A stretch of DNA of 64,000 nt from JAVJSD01 sp040219575 (GCA_040219575.1 JAVJSD010000063.1:1-64000); one strand, 5' to 3'. Shown: positions 43,713 to 53,168, counted from the stretch's first letter. Program-made: numbers and translations. Notes: generated from the sequence alone by a model not told the origin.

Positions 43713-45098
43713 TCAGGCCAGCAGATCGTGGACGACGTTGCCGTACACGTCGGTAAGGCGGAAGTCGCGGCCAGCGTAGCGGAAGGTGAGCCGCTCGTGG
43801 TCGATGCCCAGCAGGTGCAGCATCGTGGCGTGCAGGTCGTGCATGTGGACGCGGTTCTCCACGGCGTAGTAGCCGTAGTCGTCGGTATTGCCGTACGCCA
43901 GGGCCGCCTTCACGCCGCCGCCCGCCATCCAGACGGTGAAGCCTTGCGGGTTGTGGTCGCGGCCGTTGGTTCCCTGGGCGATGGGGGTGCGGCCGAACTC
44001 GCCGCCCCACACCACCAGCGTGTCGTCGAGCATGCCGCGGGCTTTGAGGTCCGCCAACAGTCCCGCCACCGGCAGGTCGGTCGTCAGCGCGTTCTTTTCG
44101 TGGCCCGACTTGAGGTTGCCGTGCTGATCCCACACGTTGCCGGTCGAAACCTCGACGTACCGCACGCCGCTCTCGGCCAGGCGCCGGGCCAACAGGCACT
44201 GGCGGCCGAAGTTGTCGGTCGCCTTCTCGCCGATGCCGTACAACTTCTGGATGTGCTCGGGCTCTTGCGTGATATCGAGCACTTCCGGCGCGGCGTTCTG
44301 CATGCGATAGGCCAGATCGACCGACTCGATGGCGCCTTCGACCTGTTCGTCCTTCTTCACACGCTCCAGTTGCTCGCGGTTGATGGCTTGCAACAACTCG
44401 ATCTGCCGACGCTGTTGGTCGGTCGTGAGCATCGGGTTGCCCAGGTGTTCGATTTTCGCGTCGCCGAGTTTGCCCGAGTGGCCGATGGTGGTGGCCTGGT
44501 GAATGGCGGGCAGGAAGGCGCAGCCATAATTGCGGGGACCGCCGTGGCCGCTGGAAGGGCTGATCGACATGAAGGCCGGCAGGTCGGGGTTCTCACTGCC
44601 CAGTCCGTACGACACCCAGGCGCCGACCGACGGCCGCACCAGGTTGTCGCTGCCGGTGTGCAGCATCGAGACCGCTTGCCCGTGCGATTGCCCGCGGCTG
44701 TGCATCGAGCGCACCACGCACAGGTCGTCGATATGTTTGGCGGTGTGCGGCAGCAGTTCCGAGACCCAATGCCCGCTTTCGCCGTGTTGGGCGAACTTCC
44801 AGGGCGACTTGAGCAGCTTGGGCGTGGCGCTGATGTTCTTGGCCGGCTCGAAGGGCAACTGCTTGCCGTCGTCCTTCTGCAATTGCGGCTTGTAGTCGAA
44901 CAGGTCGACCTGGCTGGGGCCGCCGTGCATGAACAGGAAGATCACCCGGCGGGCGCGCGGCGGGTGATGAAGCGTTTGCTCCTTCGCCGAGGACTCCGCG
45001 GCGCGAGCCATCCCCGCCGGCAGACCCGACAGGGTTAGTCCACCCAGCCCCAGCGCCGAGAGTTTCAGAAGATCGCGACGGGTTTGTTGCAGCGCCAT
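43713..45098 (-). CDS. DUF1501 exported protein
   Basis: A 461-residue planctomycete sulfatase-like-fold protein. It has the twin-arginine leader TRRDLLKLSALGLGGLTLSG and the blocks RRVIFLFMHGGPSQVDLFD, VSELLPHTAKHIDDLCVVRS, WGGEFGRTPIAQGTNGRDHN and the ending HATMLHLLGIDHERLTFRYA. The metal-type residues of the alkaline phosphatase fold are largely kept, but the activity is untested. I chose the ATG at 45098 over the GTG at 45110. It lies downstream of the PSD1 gene on the same strand, the usual DUF1501-PSD1 pair. A 30 bp inverted repeat is between them. Confidence 0.9.
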   Translation of the reverse strand: MALQQTRRDLLKLSALGLGGLTLSGLPAGMARAAESSAKEQTLHHPPRARRVIFLFMHGGPSQVDLFDYKPQLQKDDGKQLPFEPAKNISATPKLLKSPWKFAQHGESGHWVSELLPHTAKHIDDLCVVRSMHSRGQSHGQAVSMLHTGSDNLVRPSVGAWVSYGLGSENPDLPAFMSISPSSGHGGPRNYGCAFLPAIHQATTIGHSGKLGDAKIEHLGNPMLTTDQQRRQIELLQAINREQLERVKKDEQVEGAIESVDLAYRMQNAAPEVLDITQEPEHIQKLYGIGEKATDNFGRQCLLARRLAESGVRYVEVSTGNVWDQHGNLKSGHEKNALTTDLPVAGLLADLKARGMLDDTLVVWGGEFGRTPIAQGTNGRDHNPQGFTVWMAGGGVKAALAYGNTDDYGYYAVENRVHMHDLHATMLHLLGIDHERLTFRYAGRDFRLTDVYGNVVHDLLA

Positions 45099-45130
45099 GA
45101 TTGTTTGCACTCTGCGATGGGAATCAAACC

Positions 45131-45243
45131 GGCGAGCGTCAGGGCGTCAGCCCGACGTGCTTTGATTCTGTGTTTCGATGTGTTTCGAGTTGCTTCGATA
45201 TGGCAACCGGCAGGCACGTCGGGCTGACGCCGCGACGCTCGCC
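45131..45243. repeat. Inverted repeat between PSD1 and DUF1501 genes
   Basis: The left arm GGCGAGCGTCAGGGCGTCAG (45131-45150), continuing to CCCGACGTGC, pairs with the right arm 45214-45243 over 30 bp with about two mismatches. This is a REP/BIME-like element that may lower expression of the downstream gene. Confidence 0.8.
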
Positions 45244-45251
45244 GGGGGACG

Positions 45252-48209
45252 TTAGTTCAGCATGCGGAATTCAGTGGAGGCGAACAGCGTGTGGATCAAT
45301 TGAGCCAGCGGGCTCATCTCCCTGCGACCGCCTTCGACGATGGCGGCGTCGGCCGCGCGAGACGCCTCCAAGAACGCGATCGCCCGCGACCGCTCGGATT
45401 CGGTGGGTTGCCGGGACAGCACCAGTTCGTAGGTGCGGTCGACGAGCGCGCCGCTTTCGGCTGTGTCGCTGTTGGCTGTGTCGCTGTTGGCCGTGTCGCT
45501 CTGGGCGGCCTTCACCTGCGCGGCCGCCTTCTGCGCCTGCTCCATCACAAACGGACTGTTGAGCAGCAGCAGCGCCTGGGCGGGGACGTTGGTCACCGCG
45601 CGCCGGCCGGTGACCAGGTCGGGGTCGGCGAAATCGAACACAGCCAGCATGGTCGGCAATTCCGAACGAATGATCGGCAGGTAGGCGCTGCGGCGCTGCG
45701 TTACGGTCGGTTTGAACTCCTTCTCTTCCGACGTGTTCTGGGTGACCAGCGTCCCCAGTCCTTCCACCGGCGAGCCGCCCGGCGAAAGATCGAGGTTGCC
45801 GCCGATCGCCAGGATCGAATCGCGAATCGCCTCGGCTGGCAGGCGGCGGCGATTGGCCCGCCACAGCAGGCGGTTCTCGGGATCGGCGTTCCACGAGGTG
45901 TCGTCGTGCCGGCTGCTCAGGCGGTACACGCGGCTGAGCACGATGCGGCGAATGGCCCGTTTGGTCGACCAGCCGTCGGCCATGAAGTCGGCCGCCAGGC
46001 GATCGAGCAGTTCGGGATGGGTGGGCCGCTGGCCGAGTTGCCCGAAGTTATCGACGCTGGCCACGATGCCCTGTCCCAGCAGATGGTGCCACAGGCGGTT
46101 GACGTACACGCGGGCGGTGAGCGGGTGCTGCTCGCTCGCCAGCCACTCGGCCAGCTCGCGGCGTCCACTGCTGCCGGACTCGAATTCGGGCCGAAGGTCG
46201 TCGCTGGTGAGCGCCACCTGCAACACGCCGCGGGGCGCGACCGGGCCGAGATTCTGATGCTCGCCGCGAACGCAGATCTCGCAGTCGGCGATCTTCTCCG
46301 CTTCGGCGACCGCGATCGCACGGGGAAGCGGCGGCGGGGCGTTCTTTTCCAGCGTCTTCAATTCCGTCTCGAGCCGCTTGACCTCGGCCTCCGCCTGTTC
46401 GACCTTGGCCTGCGCCTGTTTCAGCTTCTCATTCTCCGGGTCGACTTCGGCCTGCACCGGCTTGCCGTCCTTGTCGAGTTCGATCAACCGCACGGCGTCG
46501 GCGATCACGTAGCCCTCGGTGCCGCGAGTGGCCACGGTCACGACCGCCTCGGTGTTTTCGGCAAAAGGAAACTGGCCCACGGAGGCGAACAGGCCGTCGA
46601 TCGGCGGCTTGATGCTCTCGTCGAGCGTCACCTCCACCTCGGCGTCGGCGTGCTTGATGCTGATCGGAATGTTCGACGCCCGGTTGCCGCCGGCGGTGTA
46701 GGAAAGCTGCACATCGTAGGTCGCGGCGCGGGGAATCTTGATCGTGAACTCCGCGAACTTCTCGCCCTTTTCCGATTGGTCGTCGTGAATGTAGCCTTTG
46801 CCGATGAAGGTGGGCGTGTAGGTCGACGGCTTCCAGACGCCGGTCAGCTTGGCGTCGGCGTCGTCGACCATCAGCGAGCGCTCGCCGCTCTTCAGTTTAG
46901 CGAGTTGTTTGGTCAGATCGTCGTGTTGCTTCTTGGCTGCTTTGATCGTCGATTCGAGTTGCTGCTTCGACGCCTCGTACTTCTCCACGGCGGCCACTTG
47001 CTCCGCGGGAGCGGGCAACTCGCGGCGGGGCCAGGTCGAGACGTATTGCTGGCTTTCGCCCTGCAATGTTCTTGTGCTGCGGAAGATGCCGGCCAGGGCG
47101 TAGTAGTCGGCGGTCGGAATCGGATCGAACTTGTGATCGTGGCAACGGGCGCAGCCCAGCGTCAGCCCCATGAACGCCTGGCCGACAGTGTTCACCTGCT
47201 CGTCGACCACATCCATGGTGAGCTTCATCTTGTCGCGTTCGCTGAGCATCTTCGCGCCCAGCATCAGAAAGCCGGTGGCGATGATGCCGTCGGCTTTTTC
47301 GTCGTCGCTCTCGCTTGGCAGCAAGTCGCCGGCGATCTGCTGCCGCACGAACACATCGTACGGCTTGTCGCGATTGAAGGCGTCGATCACGTAGTCGCGA
47401 TACCGCCAGGCGTTGTGGAAGGTGGCGTTGAAGTCGCCGCCGTTGGAGTCGGCGTAGCGGGCCACGTCCAACCAGTGCCGCCCCCAATGCGCGCCGAACT
47501 GCGGCGACTCCAGCAGGCGATCGACCACTCGCTCCAGGGCGTCGTCCGATTCGTCCTCCACGAACGCGGCGACTTCGGCCGGCGTGGGGGGCAAGCCGAC
47601 CAGGTCGAAGTACAGCCGCCGCAGCAGCGTTCGTCGGTCGGCGTCCGGGGAGGGCTGAAGGCCCGCCTCTTCCAACTTGGCCAGGATGAAGGCGTCGATG
47701 TCGGTCGCCGGCCAATCACCGTCGGAAACCTTCGGCGCCTCGTGACGCCGGACCGGTTGGAAGGCCCAAAACTTGCGCCCCGCCTCCAGGTCGATCGTCC
47801 GCTTGGCGGGGGCTTCCACCGGCGGCGCTTCGGCGCGGGGGTCGAACGCGCCCGACTTGATCCACTTTTCGAAGTCGGCGATTACGTTGTCGGGCAGCCG
47901 GCCGGCCGGGGGCATCTCGAAGGTTTCATAGCGCAGCGCCTCCAGCAACAGGCTCTCGCCGACTTCGCCCGGGACGACCGAGGGGCCCGAATCGCCCCCT
48001 TCCAGCAGGCCCGGCGCCGAATCGACGCGGAGGTTCCCCTTGATTTCCTTCGACTCGGCCGAGTGGCATTCGTAGCAATGTTTGACCAGCACCGGCCGGA
48101 TTCGTTTCTCGAAGAAATCGCGATCCTCGGCCTCACCAGCCGAAGCGATACGGGCCATCGGGCCGGCCGCCAAGAGGACGACAAGCAACGCGAAAACCAT
48201 TCGATTCAT
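45252..48209 (-). CDS. PSD1 / DUF1549-DUF1553 cytochrome-type protein
   Basis: A 985-residue exported protein. The signal peptide is at about 1-24. The PSCyt1 haem site CYECHS is near residues 45-50. DUF1549 lies at about 170-370, with FDLVGLPPTPAEV and HWLDVARYADSNG. A carbohydrate-binding-like insert follows at about 440-590, and a Lys/Glu/Ala coiled coil at about 595-640 (EKLKQAQAKVEQAEAEVKRL). DUF1553 spans about 690-985, with RVYVNRLWHHLLGQGIV. The C-terminal part has three SDTAN repeats, encoded by a 15 bp tandem repeat. It acts with the DUF1501 protein that follows. The large size and domain order are standard for the family. Confidence 0.9.
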   Translation of the reverse strand: MNRMVFALLVVLLAAGPMARIASAGEAEDRDFFEKRIRPVLVKHCYECHSAESKEIKGNLRVDSAPGLLEGGDSGPSVVPGEVGESLLLEALRYETFEMPPAGRLPDNVIADFEKWIKSGAFDPRAEAPPVEAPAKRTIDLEAGRKFWAFQPVRRHEAPKVSDGDWPATDIDAFILAKLEEAGLQPSPDADRRTLLRRLYFDLVGLPPTPAEVAAFVEDESDDALERVVDRLLESPQFGAHWGRHWLDVARYADSNGGDFNATFHNAWRYRDYVIDAFNRDKPYDVFVRQQIAGDLLPSESDDEKADGIIATGFLMLGAKMLSERDKMKLTMDVVDEQVNTVGQAFMGLTLGCARCHDHKFDPIPTADYYALAGIFRSTRTLQGESQQYVSTWPRRELPAPAEQVAAVEKYEASKQQLESTIKAAKKQHDDLTKQLAKLKSGERSLMVDDADAKLTGVWKPSTYTPTFIGKGYIHDDQSEKGEKFAEFTIKIPRAATYDVQLSYTAGGNRASNIPISIKHADAEVEVTLDESIKPPIDGLFASVGQFPFAENTEAVVTVATRGTEGYVIADAVRLIELDKDGKPVQAEVDPENEKLKQAQAKVEQAEAEVKRLETELKTLEKNAPPPLPRAIAVAEAEKIADCEICVRGEHQNLGPVAPRGVLQVALTSDDLRPEFESGSSGRRELAEWLASEQHPLTARVYVNRLWHHLLGQGIVASVDNFGQLGQRPTHPELLDRLAADFMADGWSTKRAIRRIVLSRVYRLSSRHDDTSWNADPENRLLWRANRRRLPAEAIRDSILAIGGNLDLSPGGSPVEGLGTLVTQNTSEEKEFKPTVTQRRSAYLPIIRSELPTMLAVFDFADPDLVTGRRAVTNVPAQALLLLNSPFVMEQAQKAAAQVKAAQSDTANSDTANSDTAESGALVDRTYELVLSRQPTESERSRAIAFLEASRAADAAIVEGGRREMSPLAQLIHTLFASTEFRMLN
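45460..45504. repeat. 15 bp coding tandem repeat
   Basis: Three units of GCTGTGTCGCTGTTG, the last altered, encode SDTAN, SDTAN and SDTAE on the minus strand. The third copy has two or more changes. A slippage-prone site inside the PSD1 gene. Confidence 0.85.
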
Positions 48210-48449
48210 GGAGAAGTCTCGAGCGCGGGGCGGGGGGGCTGAATGCCATCGGTGTGCAGGTCCCCCAGTCTAGCAGAGAACGGCGAAATTGTCGCCATCC
48301 TCACTAGGGGGGTGATCTCGTGCATTGCGGGCATGCGCACGAGGCGCGAGCGCGCGAATTGCGCGCGAAAATCACACTTGCTCGCGCCGCGTGCTTGAAT
48401 GCTCGATTCGAACGGCTGTTCGCCCGCAAACGGTTCGTCTCGCGCCGGC
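48210..48449. other. Short gap without a recognised gene
   Basis: 240 bp between two minus-strand genes, with the CGCGAGCGCGCGAATTGCGC stretch near 48345 but no hairpin with a T-run and no credible ORF. Confidence 0.4.
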
Positions 48450-49028
48450 TTACAGTTTCTTCAACTCGGCCAACACGGTCTTTGCCGGGGTGCGGCCGCC
48501 GTGGGACTTGCTGATCTGGGCGAAGCGGATCTTGCCTGCGCCGTCGATGACGAACGTCGAAGGATAGGCGGTCTCCTTCACCGCGTCCCAGCGCAGATGG
48601 TAGGCCCGGGTGAACGTGTAGTCCGGATCGGTGACCAACGTGAAGTTGTCCGGCAACGTCCGCTTGCCGAGGAACTCTTCCGCGCGGGCGGTGAGGTTGT
48701 CGCCGGGGCCGGGATAGACCAGCACCACGCTGGCTCCGGAGGCGGCGATCGCCTCGGCGCTGCCGACCAGTTCGCCGACCTGCCGGGTGCAGAGCGGACA
48801 TTGGTAGCCGGGGTAGCCGCGCAGCACGACGAGCACGACCGGCCCCGCCTTGGTCAACTTGCCGAGCGAAATTTTTTCGCCGCCGAGCGACTCGAGCGTG
48901 AAGTCGGCGGCCGCCTCGCCCACTTGCGGCGTCTGGGCCGAGTCTTCGGCGCGAGACCAGCGACCGACGACCGCGACGGTGCAACAAGCAAGCAGCAAGC
49001 AGAGCGTGAAAGTGGCAAGGCGTTTCAT
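48450..49028 (-). CDS. Exported peroxiredoxin/thioredoxin-fold protein
   Basis: A 192-residue AhpC/TSA-type protein with an N-terminal membrane-signal segment (about 4-22). The active-site region is YPGYQCPLCTRQ, with C77 and C80, followed by VVLVYPGPGDNL and the cis-Pro region TAYPSTFVIDGAGKI. The CxxC resembles peroxiredoxin-like thiol proteins that reduce peroxides or disulfides at the envelope. The preceding GLVVLRGYPG pattern is typical of DUF899-like or PRX-like proteins in planctomycetes. I chose the ATG at 49028; the longer frame to 49136 lacks a ribosome binding site. A strong terminator separates it from the upstream DUF1080 gene. Confidence 0.8.
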   Translation of the reverse strand: MKRLATFTLCLLLACCTVAVVGRWSRAEDSAQTPQVGEAAADFTLESLGGEKISLGKLTKAGPVVLVVLRGYPGYQCPLCTRQVGELVGSAEAIAASGASVVLVYPGPGDNLTARAEEFLGKRTLPDNFTLVTDPDYTFTRAYHLRWDAVKETAYPSTFVIDGAGKIRFAQISKSHGGRTPAKTVLAELKKL

Positions 49029-49120
49029 CAGGTTTCTCCCGAACGGTTCGTGTGAAAAGTAGGTGGACGAAGCCTGCTCTATTCTTGCCGGCGCCGCCCG
49101 CTTGGACTGTAAGCGGTTCC

Positions 49121-49164
49121 ACAAAAAAAGCAGCACGCACCATCGCGGGCGGTGGTGCGTGCCG
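49121..49164 (-). terminator. Intrinsic terminator of the DUF1080 gene
   Basis: On the minus strand, GCACGCACCA and TGGTGCGTGC (49133-49142 and 49153-49162) form a perfect 10 bp stem with a 10-base loop. It is followed by a 7-T tract (49123-49129). Confidence 0.9.
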
Positions 49165-49202
49165 TGGTTGTTTAAGCGTCGTCGTGCGAAGCGAGAAGCT
49201 GG

Positions 49203-49883
49203 CTACTTCGACAGGTCGCGAATCCGCAGTTTTCGCCAACGGACTTCGTAGGGGCCGGTTTCCTTCTTGATGCCGTGCACCTGCAGGCCGATGAAGCCGG
49301 TCTCGTGGCCGCTCTTGTCGTCGACCAGGTCGGCGACGGGCACGCCGTTGACCCAGGTCTTGATCGACTTGCCCTGGGCCAGCACGCGGTACTTGTTCCA
49401 CTCGCCCTTTTTGAAGGCGGCGACCTTCGCTGGGTCGTCGCGATCTTCACTTAGCCAACCGGTTCCCAACGCCTCGCCGTAGATGAAACCGGCCGTGCCG
49501 TTGGTGGCGATCTCGACCTGCGGCCCATGCACGCGGCCATTCATGTCGGAGGGGTCGCTGTGCGAACGAATCTGCACGCCCGAGTTCAGGGCGTCGTCGA
49601 CCTTCACCTCGAACTCGAGTTCGAAGTCGCGGTAGTTCTTCTTCGTGCACAGGAAGGAGTTGGGGCTGCCTTCGCTCGTCGTGCCGAGGATCGCTCCGTC
49701 CTCGATCTTGTAGGTGGCGGTGCCGTTGTGTTGTTCGAAGCCATCGAGCGACTGGCCGTCGAACAACGGCTTCCAGTCGGCGTCGGACTTCTTCGCCTTG
49801 TCGGCGGCCAGCGTGGTCGTGGCGGCGGTCGTGGCGATGGCGGCTGACAGCAGGCCGGCGGTCAGCAGGCGCGAAAGATTCAT
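49203..49883 (-). CDS. 3-keto-disaccharide hydrolase domain protein (DUF1080)
   Basis: A 226-residue exported protein. The signal peptide is at about 1-27. A single jelly-roll DUF1080 domain follows with WKPLFDGQSLDGFEQHNG, the block DGAILGTTSEGSPNSFLCTK, then SGVQIRSHSDPSDMNGRVHG, EWNKYRVLAQGKSIKTWVNG and a C-terminal LRIRDLSK. Members hydrolyse 3-keto sugars or bind glycan. The length is typical for a single-domain form. I chose the ATG at 49883; the frame runs much further upstream but as antisense-like Arg-rich sequence. It follows the D-amino-acid dehydrogenase gene after a 160 bp gap, and may belong to the same transcript. Confidence 0.85.
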   Translation of the reverse strand: MNLSRLLTAGLLSAAIATTAATTTLAADKAKKSDADWKPLFDGQSLDGFEQHNGTATYKIEDGAILGTTSEGSPNSFLCTKKNYRDFELEFEVKVDDALNSGVQIRSHSDPSDMNGRVHGPQVEIATNGTAGFIYGEALGTGWLSEDRDDPAKVAAFKKGEWNKYRVLAQGKSIKTWVNGVPVADLVDDKSGHETGFIGLQVHGIKKETGPYEVRWRKLRIRDLSK

Positions 49884-50047
49884 GGGCAGGGATCTCCTGA
49901 ACTTCGATGGTTGGAAAGGGAAGCGACCGCGAACCTGCGCGGTGCCGCGCCGCGGACAAGCCTCCCATGATAATTCAACCAACCGGCCGTCGCCCACCCG
50001 GCGGCGAGGTCCACCAGGCTGTTCTAGCCAAGCCCTGCGGTTTCTGG

Positions 50048-51295
50048 TCAGAACCTCCGCGCCGAGTAGGGCCTGGGATCGATCGACGGCGGCTGCTCGT
50101 CGAGCATCTCCCGCACGAGCCGCCCCGTGGCGGGCGCCATGCTGACGCCCAGCATGTTGTGCCCGACGGCGAGCAGCACATTGGCGCAGAGCGGACTGCG
50201 GTCGATGATCGGCAAGCCGTCGGGCGTCATCGGCCGCCAGCCGTACCACCGCTCGGCATCGGCGCTGTCCGGCAGTTCGCGCAGAAAGGGCGCGGCGCCG
50301 TCTCGAAGCAGTTGCAGGCGCCGCTCGGACAACGATTCGTCGAAGCCGGCGAACTCCATCGTCGAGCCCAGGCGAAAGCTGCTCGGAAACGGCGTCACCG
50401 CCACCCGCGTCTCGGGGAAGATCAACGGCGTCTGAGGGCACACCTCCGGACGCGGCATCGTCAGCGAGTACCCTTTGCCCGCTTCGATCGGAAGGCGGCA
50501 ACCCAGCGCGGCGGACAACCGCCGCGTCAAGGCGCCGGCGGCGACGACAAAGGCGTCGGCTTCGAGGTCGCCGAGGGAGGTTTCGATCGCGGTCGCCCGA
50601 CCACTCTCGGTGCGAACGGCGATGAATTCGCAATGCTCCTTCACGACCACGCCGCGCCGCTCCAGCGATCGCCGCCAACTCGCCATCAAGGCGTCGGGCT
50701 GCAAGTGGGCGTCTTCCCGGTAGTACCAACCGCCGGCGAGTCCCGATCGCAGGGCGGGTTCGAATTCGACGACCGCCTCGCCGTCCAGACGTTCGGCCGG
50801 CTCCTGGAAGGATTCTCGCAACAGTTGATCGGTTTTCGCATAGGCTTCCCACTCGCGATGCGACTGGTACACGAACAGCAGGCCGCGCTCCCGCCACTGC
50901 GCCTCGAGTTCTCCCGACTCCATCAGGCGACGGTATTCGCGAAGCGACTCAGTAAGCAGCGGCTGCATGGCCCGCCCGGCGGCGAGCATGTCGCGGCGAT
51001 TGCAGCGCCGCGCGAACGCCAGCAGCCACGACCACAGCGACCAATCGAGACGCGGGCGGATCGCCAGCGGCGAGTTGCGGCGGAGCATGGCGGCGAGCGC
51101 CTCGCCGATGGCGCCCGGCGCGGCGAGCGGCAGCACATGGCTGGGGCAAACGAAACCGCAATTGCCGTGCGAACAGGCCGCGCCGAAGCGATCGCGGTCG
51201 ATGATCGTCACCGACCAGCCCGCGTCCGCCAGGTAGTGGGCGCAGGCGGCGCCGATCACGCCGGCCCCCACGACGACCACGCGCCGCTGGCTCAT
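50048..51295 (-). CDS. FAD-dependent D-amino-acid/D-hydroxyproline dehydrogenase
   Basis: A 415-residue DadA-type flavoenzyme. The N-terminal FAD fold has VVVVGAGVIGAACAHYLADA, with an Asp-Arg ribose site in IIDRDRFG. The substrate and flavin-side blocks are YGWRPMTPDGLPIIDRSPL and VLLAVGHNMLGVSMAPATGR. In this operon it should oxidise cis-4-hydroxy-D-proline to the pyrroline. It starts with ATGA overlapping the stop of the epimerase gene, so it is coupled to it. CSHGNCGFVCPS near the start is a Cys-rich FAD-loop variant. No transmembrane segment is present. The pathway role rests on the neighbours. Confidence 0.85.
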   Translation of the reverse strand: MSQRRVVVVGAGVIGAACAHYLADAGWSVTIIDRDRFGAACSHGNCGFVCPSHVLPLAAPGAIGEALAAMLRRNSPLAIRPRLDWSLWSWLLAFARRCNRRDMLAAGRAMQPLLTESLREYRRLMESGELEAQWRERGLLFVYQSHREWEAYAKTDQLLRESFQEPAERLDGEAVVEFEPALRSGLAGGWYYREDAHLQPDALMASWRRSLERRGVVVKEHCEFIAVRTESGRATAIETSLGDLEADAFVVAAGALTRRLSAALGCRLPIEAGKGYSLTMPRPEVCPQTPLIFPETRVAVTPFPSSFRLGSTMEFAGFDESLSERRLQLLRDGAAPFLRELPDSADAERWYGWRPMTPDGLPIIDRSPLCANVLLAVGHNMLGVSMAPATGRLVREMLDEQPPSIDPRPYSARRF

Positions 51296-52254
51296 CGCGC
51301 GGTCTCCGACACGCCCTGCCGGAAAGGATCGCCGGGGTCGAACAGCAGACGGCCGTGTCCCGTGATGTAGGCGTCGCCGGTGATGCGCGGCACGATGCGG
51401 CCGTCGCGGATCTCGGCCGTCGCCTCGAACACCGTCCCCAGAATGCTCTCCTGCCGCCAGGTCTGCCCGGGCCGCAATTCGCCGTCGTCCAGCAAACAGG
51501 CGAGTTTCGCGCTGGTGCCGGTGCCGCACGGCGAGCGATCGTACGCGCCGCCCGGGCAGAGCACGAAGTTGCGGCTGTCGTTGGCCGGGTCCTGTGGTGG
51601 GCCGAACAACTCGATATGGTCGATCGGCGCTCCCTCGGCGCCGGTGATTCCACCTTGCTCCAAGGCGCGACGAATGCGCCAAGCGACGTCGGTCAGACGA
51701 TGGACATGACTCCTCAGCAATTGCTCGCGATGGTCGCCGACCAGGAAGAACCAGTTACCGCCCCAGGCGACGTCGCCGGTGACGAACCCGTAGTCGGGGA
51801 CGTCGACCGTCACGCTGTGCAACAGGCGATGGCAGGGCACGTTCTCGATCGTCACGCGGCTTCCCCCGCCGTAGTCGAAACCGACCTGTCCCACGGGAGT
51901 CTCGAGCCGATGCCGCCCGGGGCCGATGCGCCCCAGATGCGCGAGCGTCACGGCGACGCCGATCGCCCCGTGGCCGCACATGTTCAGGTAGCCGGCGTTA
52001 TTGAAGAAGATGACGCTCGCGGCGCAGGTGGAATCGGCCGAGGGCCCTAGCAGGGCGCCGACCAGGATGTCGCTGCCGCGCGGCTCCTCGATTACGCCGC
52101 GGCGGAGGTCGTCGTGCTCGTCGCGGAGCCGCGCCAGACGATGCTGGAGGGCCCCCTCGCCCAGATCGGGACCGCCCGAGACCACCACCCGCGTCGGTTC
52201 GCCGGCGGTGTGGGAGTCGACGATCTCGATCTCTCGCGGCGGCGCGGCGCTCAT
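51292..52254 (-). CDS. 4-hydroxyproline 2-epimerase (proline racemase family)
   Basis: A 320-residue PLP-independent epimerase. The two catalytic cysteines are C93 in NMCGHGAIG and C243 in SPCGTGTSAK. Both being Cys argues for an epimerase and against the dehydratase variant, which has Thr at the second position. The N-terminal IVDSHTAGEPTRVVV is the substrate-binding start of the family. It interconverts trans-4-hydroxy-L-proline and cis-4-hydroxy-D-proline. It overlaps the upstream gene's stop (ATGA at 52251-52254) and the downstream gene's start, in a compact operon. The length is typical for the family. Confidence 0.9.
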   Translation of the reverse strand: MSAAPPREIEIVDSHTAGEPTRVVVSGGPDLGEGALQHRLARLRDEHDDLRRGVIEEPRGSDILVGALLGPSADSTCAASVIFFNNAGYLNMCGHGAIGVAVTLAHLGRIGPGRHRLETPVGQVGFDYGGGSRVTIENVPCHRLLHSVTVDVPDYGFVTGDVAWGGNWFFLVGDHREQLLRSHVHRLTDVAWRIRRALEQGGITGAEGAPIDHIELFGPPQDPANDSRNFVLCPGGAYDRSPCGTGTSAKLACLLDDGELRPGQTWRQESILGTVFEATAEIRDGRIVPRITGDAYITGHGRLLFDPGDPFRQGVSETAR

Positions 52255-53168
52255 GCTTGCGTGTGATATTTCGCAGGATCGGGCCGTGTGGCGATCCCCT
52301 GGCGAATCACCGCCAGCACCCGCTCGCGCTCTTCACCCACCAACGGCAGACGCGGCGCGCGGACCATCTCCGAACCCAGTCCGCACTCGGCCACGGCCAG
52401 TTTGATGTACTGCACGAGTTTGACGTGCGTATCGAGGTGCAGCAACGGCGTGTACCAGCGGTACACCTCCACGGCCTCGTCGTACTGCCGGGCCGTCGCC
52501 AGGTCCCACAGCAGTCGGTTCTCGGCCGGAAAGGCGTTGACCAGTCCCGACACCCAGCCCACCGCTCCCAGCAGGATGCTCTCCAGCACCAGGTCGTCGA
52601 CGCCGCAGAACAGGATGTAGCGATCGCCGACGGTGTTCTTCAGATCGGTGATGCGGCGGACGTTCTCCGACGACTCCTTGATCGCCACGAGCGTCGGTTC
52701 GTCGGCCAGTTCCGCGAACATTTCCGGTGTGATGTCGACGCCGTACGACACCGGGTTGTTGTAGCACATGATCGGCAGGTCGCTGGACTGGGCCACGGCG
52801 CGAAAGTGCGCCATCGTCTCGCGCGGATCCGACTTGTAGACCATCCCCGGCAGCACCATCAGTCCGTCGAGGCCGATCTGTTTCGCGTCGGCGGCGAACC
52901 GGCAGGCCGCCGCGGTCGTGCATTCGGCGACACCCGAAAGCACCGGCACGCGTCCCGCCACGTGTTCGACGGTCGCTTGCAGCACGTGGCGTTTCTCTTC
53001 CGCCGAAAGCGAGCAGTTTTCGCCCACAGTGCCGAGCATGATGAGCCCGTGCACGCCCGCCTCGATCATGGCGTCGAGGTGCTTCATGGTCGCCGGCAGG
53101 TTGAGCGACTGGTCGTCGTGGAAGTGAGTGGTGGCGGCGGGGTAGACCCCGGTCCAATTGACGGACAT
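52251..53168 (-). CDS. DapA-family lyase, likely pyrroline-4-hydroxy-2-carboxylate deaminase
   Basis: A 305-residue TIM-barrel class I aldolase of the DHDPS/NAL type. The Schiff-base lysine is K164 in VAIKESSEN, the catalytic tyrosine is Y136 in CYNNPVSYG, and GTVGENCSLSAEEK replaces the canonical GTTGE start. Next to a hydroxyproline epimerase and a D-hydroxyproline dehydrogenase, it is best read as the enzyme that converts 1-pyrroline-4-hydroxy-2-carboxylate to 2-oxoglutarate semialdehyde. The semialdehyde dehydrogenase that would finish the pathway is not in the window. It is the first gene of the operon, with a possible operator 55 bp upstream. Function is inferred from context; the fold is clear. 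Confidence 0.8.
   Translation of the reverse strand: MSVNWTGVYPAATTHFHDDQSLNLPATMKHLDAMIEAGVHGLIMLGTVGENCSLSAEEKRHVLQATVEHVAGRVPVLSGVAECTTAAACRFAADAKQIGLDGLMVLPGMVYKSDPRETMAHFRAVAQSSDLPIMCYNNPVSYGVDITPEMFAELADEPTLVAIKESSENVRRITDLKNTVGDRYILFCGVDDLVLESILLGAVGWVSGLVNAFPAENRLLWDLATARQYDEAVEVYRWYTPLLHLDTHVKLVQYIKLAVAECGLGSEMVRAPRLPLVGEERERVLAVIRQGIATRPDPAKYHTQA

Noticed and set aside
45291..48242. 983-codon open frame on the plus strand opposite the PSD1 gene
   Set aside because: It is a GC-rich antisense shadow with Arg/Gly/Leu-rich composition and no motifs. The minus-strand frame has a signal peptide and DUF1549/1553 blocks.
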